This document shows positions 22,803 through 32,655 of a DNA stretch of 64,000 nt, piece by piece. A program made the translations under genes and the position numbers. Every line of letters starts with the position of its first letter. Position 1 is the stretch's first letter. The notes beneath the pieces were generated by a model, which was not told where the DNA came from, searched no databases, and was given only the letters and a program-made list of their open reading frames with translations. The stretch is from Hymenopus coronatus (Eukaryota > Arthropoda > Insecta > Mantodea > Hymenopodidae): assembly GCA_030762935.1 (NCBI GenBank), contig CM060895.1:77270001-77334000 (forward strand), written 5' to 3'.

Positions 22803-23030
22803 AGGTTTGTCGGGATCGATTCCCGGCTAGGGCGGGGAATTTTTTTTTATTCCCTATCCCCCATAGTGTCTGGAAGTGTGTATGTGAGAGTGAATGTGTG
22901 TGTGTTTTATGAAAATAAAAAACAATTTAAACACACCGTACAGAGCCTACAGACAACGAGTTGTTTCTAATGCAAAACCCCGGATATGATCTTAGATGCT
23001 ATATAAATGAAGCAATAATAATGATAATAA
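22803..23030 (+). repeat. SINE A, 5' truncated
   Basis: Starts within the tRNA-like head at box B (GGGATCGATTCCCGG) and keeps the body (TATTCCCTATCCCCC, GTGTCTGGAAG) and 3' part (GATATGATCTTAGATG). It runs into an AAT-rich tail that leads into the minisatellite. Confidence 0.8.
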
Positions 23031-23096
23031 TAATTAATTATAAGTAATAACAACAATGACAATAATAACGACAACAATAACAAAAACAATATCAAC

Positions 23097-23435
23097 AATA
23101 ACAAAACAACAATAGTAATTACAACAATATCATTAACAACAATAACATTAACAACAATAACATTAACAACAATAACATTAACAACAATAACATTAACAAC
23201 AATAACATTAATAACATTAATAACAATAACACTAACAATAACACTAACAACAATAACACTAACAATAACACTAACAATAACACTAACAACAATAACACTA
23301 ACAACAAGAACACTAACAACAAGAACACTAACAACAAGAACACTAACAACAAGAACACTAACAACAAGAACACTAACAACAAGAACACTAACAACAAGAA
23401 CACTAACAATAATAACATTAACAATAATAACATTT
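23097..23435. repeat. AAC/AAT-rich minisatellite
   Basis: Built of AAC, AAT and ATT triplets. The core at about 23294-23409 is a nearly perfect 15-bp unit AACACTAACAACAAG repeated about eight times; flanks have related 12-15-bp units. The reverse strand encodes a Leu-rich open frame that is an artefact of this repeat. Confidence 0.93.
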
Positions 23436-23482
23436 GTTCTAATATCTTCTGTTTAATTTTATAGCGTCTAAATACTACGGTA

Positions 23483-24784
23483 TCAAGAAAGTTCCGGGAA
23501 TTTGCCAATGAAACACAAAAAATGAATTATTCATCCAATTTTATTTTATCGCCTTCAAAGTAGGCCCCTTCTAAAATTATACATTTATGCCAACGAATAA
23601 TCCAATCATCAAAACATTTTTTGTAGGCACTTTTAGGAATCGATGTCAATTGTTGCCGCGAATTTTCCTTTATGTCTTCTATCGACTGAAAACGTGTGCC
23701 TCGAAGTGGTAACTTGAGTTTTGGAAAGAAAAAAATCAGCATGAGCCAGATCAGGTGAATACGGTGGTTGTTCGATGAAATTTGTTGAGTTTTTGGCCAG
23801 AAATTCGTTCACAATAATAGCCTTGTGACTGGTACGTTATCGTGGTGCAGAATCCATGAGTTGTCGTTCCACAAATCTGGCCTTTTTCGCCGTATTTGTT
23901 CCCTCAAACGCCACATAACACTCAGATAATAGTCTTTTTTTTACCAACTGAGCTTCTGGCAAGAACTCTTGAGTGCACAACACCGCGATAATCGAAAAAA
24001 ACTGTCAACATGACCTTCAGCTTTGATCGAGTTTGACGTGCCCTTTTAGGTTTCGGTTCAGCTGGAAGGCGTCATTCGGAAGCTTGTTGACTGGTTTGAG
24101 TGTCAAACTCGTAAACCCACATCTCATCACCAGTTACAATGCGTTTCATGAATGTGGGGTCGGAACTGGCTCGTTCTAGCATGTCTTCAGCAATCCTTAT
24201 GCGATTAAGTTTTTGTAGAAAATGCAAGTCTTTCGGAACTAACCGAGCTGCAAGCGTGTAATGCCCAAACAATCATTTAAAATGGTACGAATCGAGTCCT
24301 GAGACACAGAAAGTTCAGCGGCAATCTCTCTCAGACCTAAATGACGATTTTCAGACAACATTTTCTTCACTTTAGCGATGTTCAGTTCAGTTGAGACCGT
24401 TGATTGCCGACCAGATCGAGGCAAATCTTCCACCACATCTCGTCCACTTTTGAATGCACTGTATCACTCATTTGCACGTGTGTTTCATAAAGTCGATTCA
24501 CCGTAAGCCCTCTGTAACCTTTTCGGCGATTCGGCAAACGAAATACCCTTTGCAATGCAACATTTGAGACAGATTCTTGGTTCAATAATTGTATCCATCG
24601 TAAAATCGCAAATCAACTTTGAGATGAACTAACAAAATGGCGTACTGTAAACAAACTATATGAGAGATGACGATCAAACTCCGCGTGGGTATAGAGGAAA
24701 GTTGTACCAACTTAATGACAACAATAACTTTGAATCCCATTTGAAACAGGGTTTTTAATGGATCAATTCCCGGGACTTTCTTGA
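23483..24784 (-). mobile_element. mariner element, near full length, dead
   Basis: Inverted ends TCAAGAAAGTTCCGGGAATT (left) and TCAAGAAAGTCCCGGGAATT (right, read on the minus strand) differ at one base. A TA lies at 23481-23482; the matching right dinucleotide is CA at 24785-24786, probably a mutated TA. The 1.3-kb length is standard for mariner. Confidence 0.92.
23530..24600 (-). pseudogene. mariner transposase pseudogene
   Basis: In order on the minus strand: VEDLPRSGRQSTVST, then KKMLSENRHLGLREIAAEL with SVSQDSIRTILNDCLG (the paired helix-turn-helix region), HIHETHC where the family has its catalytic -TGDE-, EGHVDSFFR, REQIRRKRPDLWNDNSWILH with HHDNVP (second Asp of the catalytic triad, as -HDNA-), then at the C-terminus WIIRWHKCIILEGAYFEGD. 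Multiple frameshifts and stops, but nearly the entire protein length is covered, so it is the best preserved mariner in the window. Confidence 0.88.
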
Positions 24785-24786
24785 CA

Positions 24787-25424
24787 GAACAGAACAGTAT
24801 AACAGAATGTATAACAAAAAAGAGTTATTTTAAGGACCTAAAGCATTAGTTTTAGTATCTAAACTTGCGCTGTCTGCATATAACACTTGCCTTCTCTTCT
24901 GTGCTGAGAACCCGAGAACCCAGGATCACACTTGGGTTTACAGAGATTTGATTTTAGCTTTTGCAGGCTGAATGCAGACAAGTTGAATGGAGTTCAATTA
25001 TAGCTAGCGACAGAGGCCGTTGTTAAAACAATAGCTGGGGACCATTATGCCTTAGAGTTTAGCGGACAATGGTGATCAAACACACCTACCACTTCACACT
25101 CCGGGAGGGAGAGGGGATAGGGATTTAAGAGGGGAACTTTGTCATTTAGTTTCCATGCCATGACAAATCTCTTTTGTTCATGCCCCGCGGCTTCAGATGT
25201 AATAAAATGGGTCATTATTATGTTGGAAAGTTTTAAGTTACATATTACATTTCAAATTCCTTGCTCATTGCAGCTCCCTTCCTTTTGTTCCGTTGTATTA
25301 TTCTGCTCCATGTCCACTATGTGCATCTATATAAATTACTTTCGTTCCATTAAAGACAAATGACTAAGACGTGTAGCGCTATTTGTCGAAGGCTCATTGA
25401 GCTTTACAATTTACATGCATCGGA
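24787..25424. other. No recognised feature
   Basis: Mixed composition. The 74-codon open frame at 25139-25363 has no domain signature. Confidence 0.3.
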
Positions 25425-25595
25425 GTTTTTTTTTGGTAGTGTTTAACGCCCGCTGTAACTATTTATGGCACCACAGGCGATGACACTGAGAATATATGAA
25501 TGAAGATGGAGCACCGGTAGAATGCGATGGCGGGGGAAACCGGAGAACCCGGAGAAAACCCGCCCCGGTGCCGCTTTGTCCAGCACAAAGCGCCG
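25425..25595 (-). repeat. SINE B, opposite orientation
   Basis: Reverse complement of the SINE at 12925-13140: shares GGTGCCATAAATAGTTAC-type tail and the GGCGGGTTTTCTCCGGGTTC core also seen at 7220-7260. The tRNA-like head is missing at the right side. Confidence 0.7.
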
Positions 25596-25625
25596 AGTTA
25601 ATTCTCCCTTTCCTTACATATAATT

Positions 25626-25715
25626 TTTACATTTTTAATGGAGCAAATATTACCGAAAAATGTGTTTCAATCACATGGCAAGTTTTATCTATTCTGTAGG
25701 AAATTATTACTATTT
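25626..25715 (+). repeat. Rep1 5'-end fragment, left of a pair
   Basis: Matches the Rep1 5' end (GTGTTTCAATCACAT to TTCTGTAGGAAATTATTA) and also shares a flank (GCAAATATTAC) with 26581-26683 that is not part of the Rep1 consensus. Confidence 0.7.
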
Positions 25716-25717
25716 AT

Positions 25718-25761
25718 TACTTTCTCTACACGTACTATGTACATAGTGTATACAGAAAGTA
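25718..25761. repeat. Rep1 terminal palindrome
   Basis: Arms TACTTTCTCTACACGTACTA and TAGTGTATACAGAAAGTA meet at TGTACA. The pairing is near perfect and this hairpin is retained in most copies. Confidence 0.9.
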
Positions 25762-25854
25762 TTACCTTACACCCAAAAATTCTATACCGAGATTTCATCG
25801 AAAGTACATGCTTTGGAAACGTATGAATAAGAAAAAAACATTTTTAGGAAAAGG

Positions 25855-25858
<4 letters not shown>

Positions 25859-25897
<39 letters not shown>
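25859..25897. repeat. (TG)n microsatellite inside Rep1
   Basis: About 18 TG units, the longest version of the Rep1 microsatellite in the window. Confidence 0.95.
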
Positions 25898-25898
<1 letters not shown>

Positions 25899-26580
25899 TG
25901 TGGACAGCATAGCTAAAAAACGAAAAGAGCGTTGAATACCAAACTTGGTATTTAAGTTTGGTATCTTCCAAAGATGCAACATTAAGATCTTCAAGAAAAT
26001 CCCCCACCCCAACTACCCCTTACTTGGAACTTTTTTCAAACATTTTTATTTTCTCAAAAATGGCTTTAACGATTTTGATTAAAATATCGTATATTAAAGA
26101 TATTTACGTGACAAATGAAATGTGTATCTGCTGGGAATAGCCTATGAAGACTTTTTATCTGGGTGAATTTTGCATAACTGGTAAGCCGTAAGAGACAGAC
26201 AAAAAGTTATTACATAAAAACGTAGACCACGAAAAATTACAATTTATGCAATATACAGTTTTTCGTAGAGTTGGCCGTTTTGGAGATATTCCTTGTTATT
26301 GATTTCAACTTTACAATACTTAAATTTTCTCATACAGGAACCTGTCACTCCTGGTCATGCAAAGAAACGGATTTCAATCCCATAGCAACCACATTTTAAA
26401 GCATTTGATTGTCGGTTTAGCCTAGTGTATTCTCCTATTTCGTTTCTACTTATAAAGTAACTAAGTAATAAGACCGTTTCTACTAGTGCTTTAGCATTAA
26501 ATGGATAGAAGAATCAGATTATTAATAATAATTTGTTACAGAGATGTAGAGAAAGCCATAGAATGGAGAACATCAGATTT

Positions 26581-26683
26581 TTTACATGTTTAATTGATCA
26601 AATATTACATTCTACCTCCGAAAAATATGTTCCAATCAGACATTTTTTACCTATTCTGTAAGAAACTATTATTATAAAGGTTT
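26581..26683 (+). repeat. Rep1 5'-end fragment, right of a pair
   Basis: Direct repeat of 25626-25715 with a short insertion (ATTCTACCTC). The two copies bracket the full-length Rep1 in opposite orientation. Confidence 0.7.
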
Positions 26684-26730
26684 ATTCTTCTACGTGATTC
26701 ATACTGAAACATTAACAAAAATGAGGTTAA

Positions 26731-26996
26731 GACTGCCTCCGTTGTTGAGTGGGTAGCAATCTGACTTCTCATCCGGTTCGATTCCCGGCTGAGACGGGAA
26801 TTTTTTTTTTAAACCAGAATTATTCCCTATCTTCCACAGAGTCTGGAAGTATGAATATGGCAGTGTATGTGTGAGTTTGGTGATATAAAGGACAAACCTA
26901 ATGACAAGGTTTCCTGTGATCACACGGGTGGATTCTAAAGGCTCCCCCACGATATGACCATAGAAGTGAAAAAGGCCTATACAAATGAAACAACAA
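26731..26996 (+). repeat. SINE A, full length
   Basis: tRNA-like head: box A GTTGAGTGGGTAGC, box B GGTTCGATTCCCGG (26776-26789). Body AACCAGAATTATTCCCTAT and GAGTCTGGAAGTATG; 3' part GATATGACCATAG ending in an A-rich tail before the next Rep1. Confidence 0.88.
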
Positions 26997-27000
26997 AAAA

Positions 27001-27838
27001 TGTGTGTTTACATGACTTTCTCTACCTCTCGGAAAAAAAATTATTGTTAGAAAGCTTATGCGTCTATTTACTTCATGCTAATCGAGAAAAAATTAGCAGA
27101 AATAGTCTTATAACTTGCTTCCTTGTAAGTAGAAGCGAAATAAGGGAGTAGCATAGGTTAAAGTAATCTTCAAAAGCTGGATGCTATGTGACTGAAGTTC
27201 CTTTGTTAGTGTGGGCTGGAGTTGATCAATTCCTGTATGAGAAAATTATGAATTTTGCAAAGCTGAAACCAAAAACAAAGAATATCTAAAAAACTATCAA
27301 CTCCACGAAAAAAATGCATATCACTTAAATTGTGTGTTTTAACGGACTGTACATTTTTGTGCGAAAAGATTTTGTCCATCTCTTACGGTTTAGCAGTTAT
27401 GCAAAATTCCGTTAAATTCATCCAGAATAAAGTAGTTTTCAGAGGCTATTCCCAGAAAATTCAAAAAATATTTTTATTTGTCAGGTAAATATCTTTAATA
27501 TACGATATTTTAAAGCCATTTTTAAGAATATCAAAATTTTCGAAAACATTTTCATGTAAAGGGAAGTTTGGGGTGGGGGGATTTTTCTCAAAATATTCGT
27601 GTCGCATCCCTGGAAGATACTAAACTTGAATGCCAAGTTTGGTATTTTACTGACTTTTCGCTTTTGAGTTATCGTGTTCACAGACACACGGACACACGAA
27701 CCTTTTTCTGAAAATGCGTTTTTGGAGATAGGGGACACTAAAACATATAATTCCGGTGAAACCTCGGTATCGAATATTTGGGTGGAGTGCAATACCTTCT
27801 CTATACACTATGTACACAGTACGTGTAGAGAAAGTAAA
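27001..27838 (+). repeat. Rep1 copy, full length
   Basis: Starts right after the SINE A tail at the TTTACATGACTTTCTCTAC end and finishes with an excellent palindrome at 27798-27838. Confidence 0.92.
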
Positions 27839-28305
27839 AACGAGACTGCAAACAACAGTAGCCTTGAAACCAGGAAGAATTTATTACAAACATATGTATG
27901 GAGTATTATGTTATATGGATGTTAAACTTGGACAATTTTAAAAGCAGAAAGAAAGTGAATAGAAGCATTTGAAACATGGTGCAATAGGAAAATGCTAAAA
28001 ATTAAATGGAGTGACAAAATTAAAAATGAAGAAGTATATAAAAGAGCAGAAGCGGAAAAACGAATTTGGAACCAAATTAAAAGAAGAAGAACAAAATTAA
28101 TAGGCCATTTATTAAGACATCAGAGCACACTGAATATTATAATAGAAGGTATGATAGAAGGAACAAGTGGCAAAGGAAGAGCAAGATCACAATATATAAA
28201 ACAAATTATGGAAGATATGAAATGCAGTAAATATGAAGAACTCAAACGGAAAGCAGAGAGAAGATCTTAATGGAGAGTCGCTGCAAACCAATCCAAGTAT
28301 TGAAA
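27838..28305 (+). pseudogene. LINE (non-LTR) reverse transcriptase C-terminal relic
   Basis: The plus strand encodes, in two frames joined by a frameshift near 27940-27990, NSSLETRKNLLQTYVWSIML and YGC, then KMLKIKWSDKIKNEEVYKR, RRTKLIGHLLRHQSTLN, ARSQYIKQIMEDMKC and AANQS at the end. This is the stretch downstream of the reverse transcriptase catalytic domain in a LINE clade abundant in insects and ticks; -LIGHLLRH- and the terminal -NQS- are its landmarks. The catalytic YADD region is absent because the copy is 5' truncated. One in-frame stop precedes WRVAANQS. It joins a Rep1 3' terminus directly at 27838. Confidence 0.85.
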
Positions 28306-28317
28306 ACTCCTAACAAC

Positions 28318-28590
28318 ACTGCCTCCATAATCGAGTGATCAGCAACTCATTCATCAGCAACTAACTTCTCATTTGGTTCAAATCCCGGCTGAGGCGTAAA
28401 CTTTTCTATAACCAGAATTATTCCCTATCACCCACAGAGTCTGAAAGTATGAATATGAGAGTGAATCTGTGAGTTTAGAATTATAAAATGACAACGTTTC
28501 CTGTGATTAGATGGGTTGATGCTCAAGTGAAAGTCCCCGATATGACCATAGAATTGAAAAAGGCCTATACAAATAAACGATAAAAAATGA
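28318..28590 (+). repeat. SINE A, full length with head duplication
   Basis: Follows the LINE 3' end within about 15 bp. CAGCAACT occurs twice in the head, a small internal duplication between box A and box B (GGTTCAAATCCCGG). The 3' part matches the copy at 26731-26996 closely (AAAAAGGCCTATACAAAT). Confidence 0.85.
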
Positions 28591-28635
28591 GTTTACTATA
28601 TATCTTTATACGTACTGGAAAATAAGGGAATGTAT

Positions 28636-29098
28636 AAGACTAAACATCCAATGTGTTCCATTGACATGAGCTTCTCTACTTTTTGGTAACAAATTATCAA
28701 AAAGCTAATTGTTCTAGCTACTTCATAGTAATCGAGATACATATTACCAGAAACGACCTTATTAAATGCTTCCTTGAAAGTAGAAACAAAAATACACTAG
28801 GTTAAAGCGATAGCCAAATCTTTTAAAAGCTGTTTGCATTGTAGATGAAATCCATTTCTTTTGCATTACCAGGAGTTAACAAGTTCTCATATGTGAGACG
28901 TAAGTATTTTAAAACTCAAATGCTGCACCGTTTGAAGATATTTTGGTTTTTAATCATTTGAATTATTTGATCACATAGGCAATGTTTAATTTTTTTCGGG
29001 ATTTCTCAAAACATGCATTTACGGTGAAATCTCTAATTTTGGGTAGAACAGCATACCTTCCATACCGACGTAATGTGTAGGAAGTAGAGAAAGTAAAA
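28636..29098 (+). repeat. Rep1 copy with large internal deletion
   Basis: Full 5' end (CAATGTGTTCCATTGACATG), then jumps from the AAGTATTTTAAAACTC block to the CTCAAAACATGCATTT block, losing about 400 bp including the microsatellite. Confidence 0.85.
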
Positions 29099-29256
29099 AT
29101 AATATAACATGAAAATATATGGTTTAAATTGTAATTTTACTGTTGACCATTTCGCCATTTTTAGAGTATGTAAATCATAATGGCTATCCAATGGCAACAT
29201 TTATGATTGAGAAAATGAAATAGTCACGTTTTGAGAGATTGTAGCGCTCGTTTCTT

Positions 29257-29275
29257 TTTTTTTTTTTTTTTTTTA
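29257..29275. repeat. Poly-T tract
   Basis: Run of about 18 T preceding unrecognised AT-rich sequence. Confidence 0.9.
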
Positions 29276-29464
29276 AAGAAATCTTTTATTCATTGAAATG
29301 GATTTAATATCTTTTTTGTAATCATTAAGTTAAATTAATTTAAATACAAAAATCACTCATAGTATAACAACTTAATTCAATGGGAGACATTTTATAAATA
29401 CCAACATAAACAGGTCAGTTCCATGATGAGGCAGAATTTATTATGCACGCGATTATAAGTGGTA

Positions 29465-30025
29465 CAATAAATGCTGAAACCAATAACTAGGAATATCTTG
29501 GAAATGATTAACTCCACAGAGAAAGTACATAGCATTATGTATTTTAACTAGATCTACATATTTGTGTATAAGATTCTATCTCTTACGGTTTACGTTGTGC
29601 AAAAGTTCTCCAGAATGAAGAGGGTTTCGAGGCTGTTTTTTAAAATTCAAAGCATTGATTTTGTTTTTCATATACATATTTTAAGTACATAATATTTAAA
29701 TGAAAATCACTAGAGCCATTTATAATAATATAAACATGTTTAAAAATGTTCCATATAAAGTATATTTGCGGTTGAGAAATTTTCTTGAAAATCTTCATGT
29801 AGCATTTATAGAAGATAATGAATTTGTATATCAAGTAGGTATTTAACGTAATTTTCGTTTTTAACTACTTTTTTCACATACATAATATACGACACACTAC
29901 GTAGACCTTTTTCTAAACATGTTTTTGGATGTATGGGACTCAAACATGCATTTCCAGTTAAAACTCGGTATCAAAGTTTTGAGTAGAATACCTTCTCTGT
30001 GTGCTATAAACGCGCTATATATATT
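29465..30025 (+). repeat. Rep1 copy, 5' truncated
   Basis: Begins at the GCTGAAACCAATAACTAGGA block. The terminal palindrome has decayed to an AT run at 30000-30025. Confidence 0.8.
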
Positions 30026-30039
30026 AAAACAATCTTGTG

Positions 30040-31230
30040 CTTCATGCACATGACTTTCTCTACATCTCTGTAGCAAATTATTGTTAAAAAGATTATTCTT
30101 CTATCTACTTACTGCTAATCGAGATAAATATTAGCAGAAATTCTCTTGTTACTTCCTTGTAAGTAAAACGGAAATAAGAGAATATACTAGGCTAAAGCGA
30201 TAGCTAAATTCATTAATAGATGGTTGTTATGTGAATGAAATTAGTTTCTTTGAATGACAGAAATAGGAAAATTCCCGTTTGAGAAAAATTTAGGTATTTT
30301 AAGACAAACACAAACCAAGCAATATTTAGAATATGGTGAACTCCACTAAAAAATGTGTAGGACATAAACTGTGTGTTTTAACGAGATCTACATATTTTGA
30401 TCAATATGGTTTGGCTTCCTCTTACGGTATACCAGTTATACAAAAGTCATCCAGAATGAAGAAATCTTCAGGGGCTATTCTCAATCAGTTAAATATATGC
30501 ATTTTATTTGTAAATTAAATATCTTTAACATATGGAATTTCAATCAAAATCGTTAGTACATTTTTGAAAATAAAAAAAATCGAAATATTTTCTATGTAAA
30601 GGGTAGTGAGCGAGTAGTGACGTGACAGTTCAGGTGAACGTGCGAACCAGGGAACAAGACTACTGCCTATTTTACAGCCCGGGCCCCCTTCCAAGCAAGG
30701 ACGGAAGTGGATACGCCATTTACGGGAGTCAACCTCAAAGGGGAAGGCTATGGAAGACTTTGGTCTACTACCTTTCCAGGTTAGTGCCGGAGGACATTGA
30801 GGCGTCTCACAACCCGCCCAGGCATCACTGACCAATCGGGACGCTACCACGTCGAGCCCAACCCAATCCGAAATGCTCCCTTGCGGGAGGAGCTCAGATG
30901 TTCGACCCGACTACTTCTAGTAACGTCAGAATTACCATGGGTGCTTGGGGTCCACAGCACTCGCACCGGAGCAACCCTTCGGGGTAAGTAAAGTATAGTT
31001 TGGGGTGGAGGAATTTTTTTCAAAATCTTCGTTTCGTATCTTTGGAAGACACTAAACTTAAATATGCCGAATTTTCTATTTCACAGACACACATACATGC
31101 GCGCGTACCTTTTTGTAAACATACATTTTTGCACATGGGATCCTAAAACTTGCATTTTCAATGAAATGTGTGTCAAATTTTTGGGTGGAATGCAATATCT
31201 TCTCTACCTGTACTATGCAGAGAAAATAAA
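30040..31230 (+). repeat. Rep1 copy split by a GC-rich insertion
   Basis: Excluding 30610-30987 the copy is full length. The 5' end (CATGACTTTCTCTACATCTC) and the palindrome (31199-31230) are preserved, though the latter is shortened. Confidence 0.88.
30610..30987. mobile_element. Unidentified ~380-bp GC-rich insertion in Rep1
   Basis: Rep1 is interrupted after AAAGGGTAGT (30599-30608) and resumes at AAAGTATAGT (30990-30999), which look like a diverged 10-bp target duplication. The insert is GC-rich, with TGCTCCCTTGCGGGAGGAGC as an inverted repeat at about 30874-30893. I see no tRNA-like box pair and no open frame with a known domain. A retroposed sequence such as a SINE of unknown origin is plausible. 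Confidence 0.6.
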
Positions 31231-31722
31231 AATTATATCATATTCTATTTGTATAATAAAGAAAGATGCAATAAGAGGATCATAAAGCGATTTATAAACC
31301 ACATGAGGGGTTAGTTCACATAAACATCCTTGAACACACAATTTCTGTTTCAGGCAAAATATTTGCCCTCTAGGAGTGGTGGGCGTTTCAAGAGAAATGA
31401 CAGCTTTTGGTAAAGCTATCCAATGAGGAAGCCATCGCAGATGTCTTATGGAGTTGTCTGTACTAGTCTTACAACAAAGTTTCTCGGCAAGACAACAGAT
31501 TGGCTGGCACATCAGGTCTACTAAGATTTCATTAACAGCCATCACGATATACGGGAACCGCAGTCTGTAACCATCTGCTCCCTGTTCCGGTTCCCGTGGG
31601 AGGTGAGTGCAAGAATTGCCTAGAGTTGAATACTGTTTGTGCGTGAGTAACAGTAGACTGACCGCAAGTAAGGCTAGAGCCCAAGGAGGAAGCGGTTCAT
31701 ACGGAGCGTAAATTACAAACAC
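31213..31722 (-). other. Open frame of 169 codons, unknown, doubtful
   Basis: The longest Met-initiated frame not explained by an antisense or simple repeat. It starts MFVIYAPYEPLPPW and has a hydrophobic stretch ALALLAVSLLLL near residues 15-27 that could mimic a signal anchor, then Cys-containing blocks (CQPICCLAEKLCC, LCVQGCLC). Its last ~20 codons lie in Rep1, which argues against a conserved gene end. I recognise no family. It could be a relic of an unknown element or chance. Confidence 0.15.
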
Positions 31723-31892
31723 TGGGGAGCAAACTACCTCTAAATAATCTGACGCAAATCACAAAGCAGCCCCAAAGGCAGATGTTGCCACTCTATACTC
31801 CGTTCCTACTCCATCTTCCCACACTGCTGCTGCTTAGTGATTTGTAACACAACTTATAATTACTTTATTGTTTTCTCTACCTTATTCTTCTT

Positions 31893-32655
31893 TTTACTTT
31901 CTCTATACGTACCATGTACATAGTGTACAGCGAAGGTATTGCACTCCAATCCAAAAAAAGCATTTTCAGAAAAAGGTCCGTGTGTGCGAGTCCATATGTC
32001 CGAGAACACAAGTCAAAAACGAAAATTCAGTAAAATATCAAACTTGCTATTTAAGTTTAGTATCTTCCAGGGATGAGACACGAAGATTTTGAGAAAAATC
32101 ACCCCACCCCAAACTACCTTTTATATGGAACTTTTTTGGTAAATTTTGAATTTCTCAAAAATGGCTCTAAAGATTTTGATCAAAATATCGTATATTTAAG
32201 ATATTCACCTAACAAATAAAATGTATATCTTGATTTTCTGGGAATAGTCTCTAAAGACTACTTTATTCTGAATGAATTTTATGGAATTTTGCATAAGTAC
32301 TGAACTGTAAGAAATGGACAAGAACGTACCACACAAACTTAAAACACACAATTTATGTTATATACATTTTCTTTGTGGAGTTGGTGGTTTTTGAGATATT
32401 TCTTGTTTATCTCGTACAGGAATTTGTCAACTCCTGTCCATACAAACAGAGAAACTTCATTCTCATAGCAACCAGCTTTTGACTATCACTCTAACCTTAT
32501 TTCGTTTCTACTTTCAGGGAAGCAAGTAATAAGACTATGTTTTATGATATTTTTTTCTCGATTAGCATGAACTAAATAGAAGCATAAGTTTTTAACTAAA
32601 ATTTGTTGCAAAGATGCAGAGAAAATCATGTGGATGGAACACAACACGATCTTTT
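31893..32655 (-). repeat. Rep1 copy
   Basis: Complete palindromic start (TTACTTTCTCTATACGTACC); part of the block after CCAAAAAAAGC is deleted. Ends TGCAGAGAAAATCATGTGGA and AACACGATCTTTTA. Confidence 0.88.

Larger units (their letters stand above)
25717..26583 (-). repeat. Rep1 copy, full length, reference copy
   Basis: Layout from left: palindrome at 25718-25761; CACCCAAAAATTC block; TG microsatellite at 25859-25897 bracketed by GTCC and GGAC; AAAAACG block; internal palindrome at 25935-25953; C-rich CCCCACCCC block at 26002; long AT-rich middle with GCATAACTGG and GTAAGCCGTAAGAGA; then TTGTTACAGAGATGTAGAGAAAG and finally ACATCAGATTTTTT. The last motif is the inverse of the CTTTCTCTAC of the left end, so the element has about 10-11 bp of inverted repeat, subterminal on this side. 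No open frame longer than chance. Non-autonomous element of unknown class. Confidence 0.92.

Noticed and set aside
23119..23508. 129-codon Leu-rich frame, minus strand
   Set aside because: Direct translation of the AAC/AAT minisatellite.
25782..26012. His-Thr repeat frames, minus strand
   Set aside because: Translation of the (TG)n microsatellite inside Rep1.
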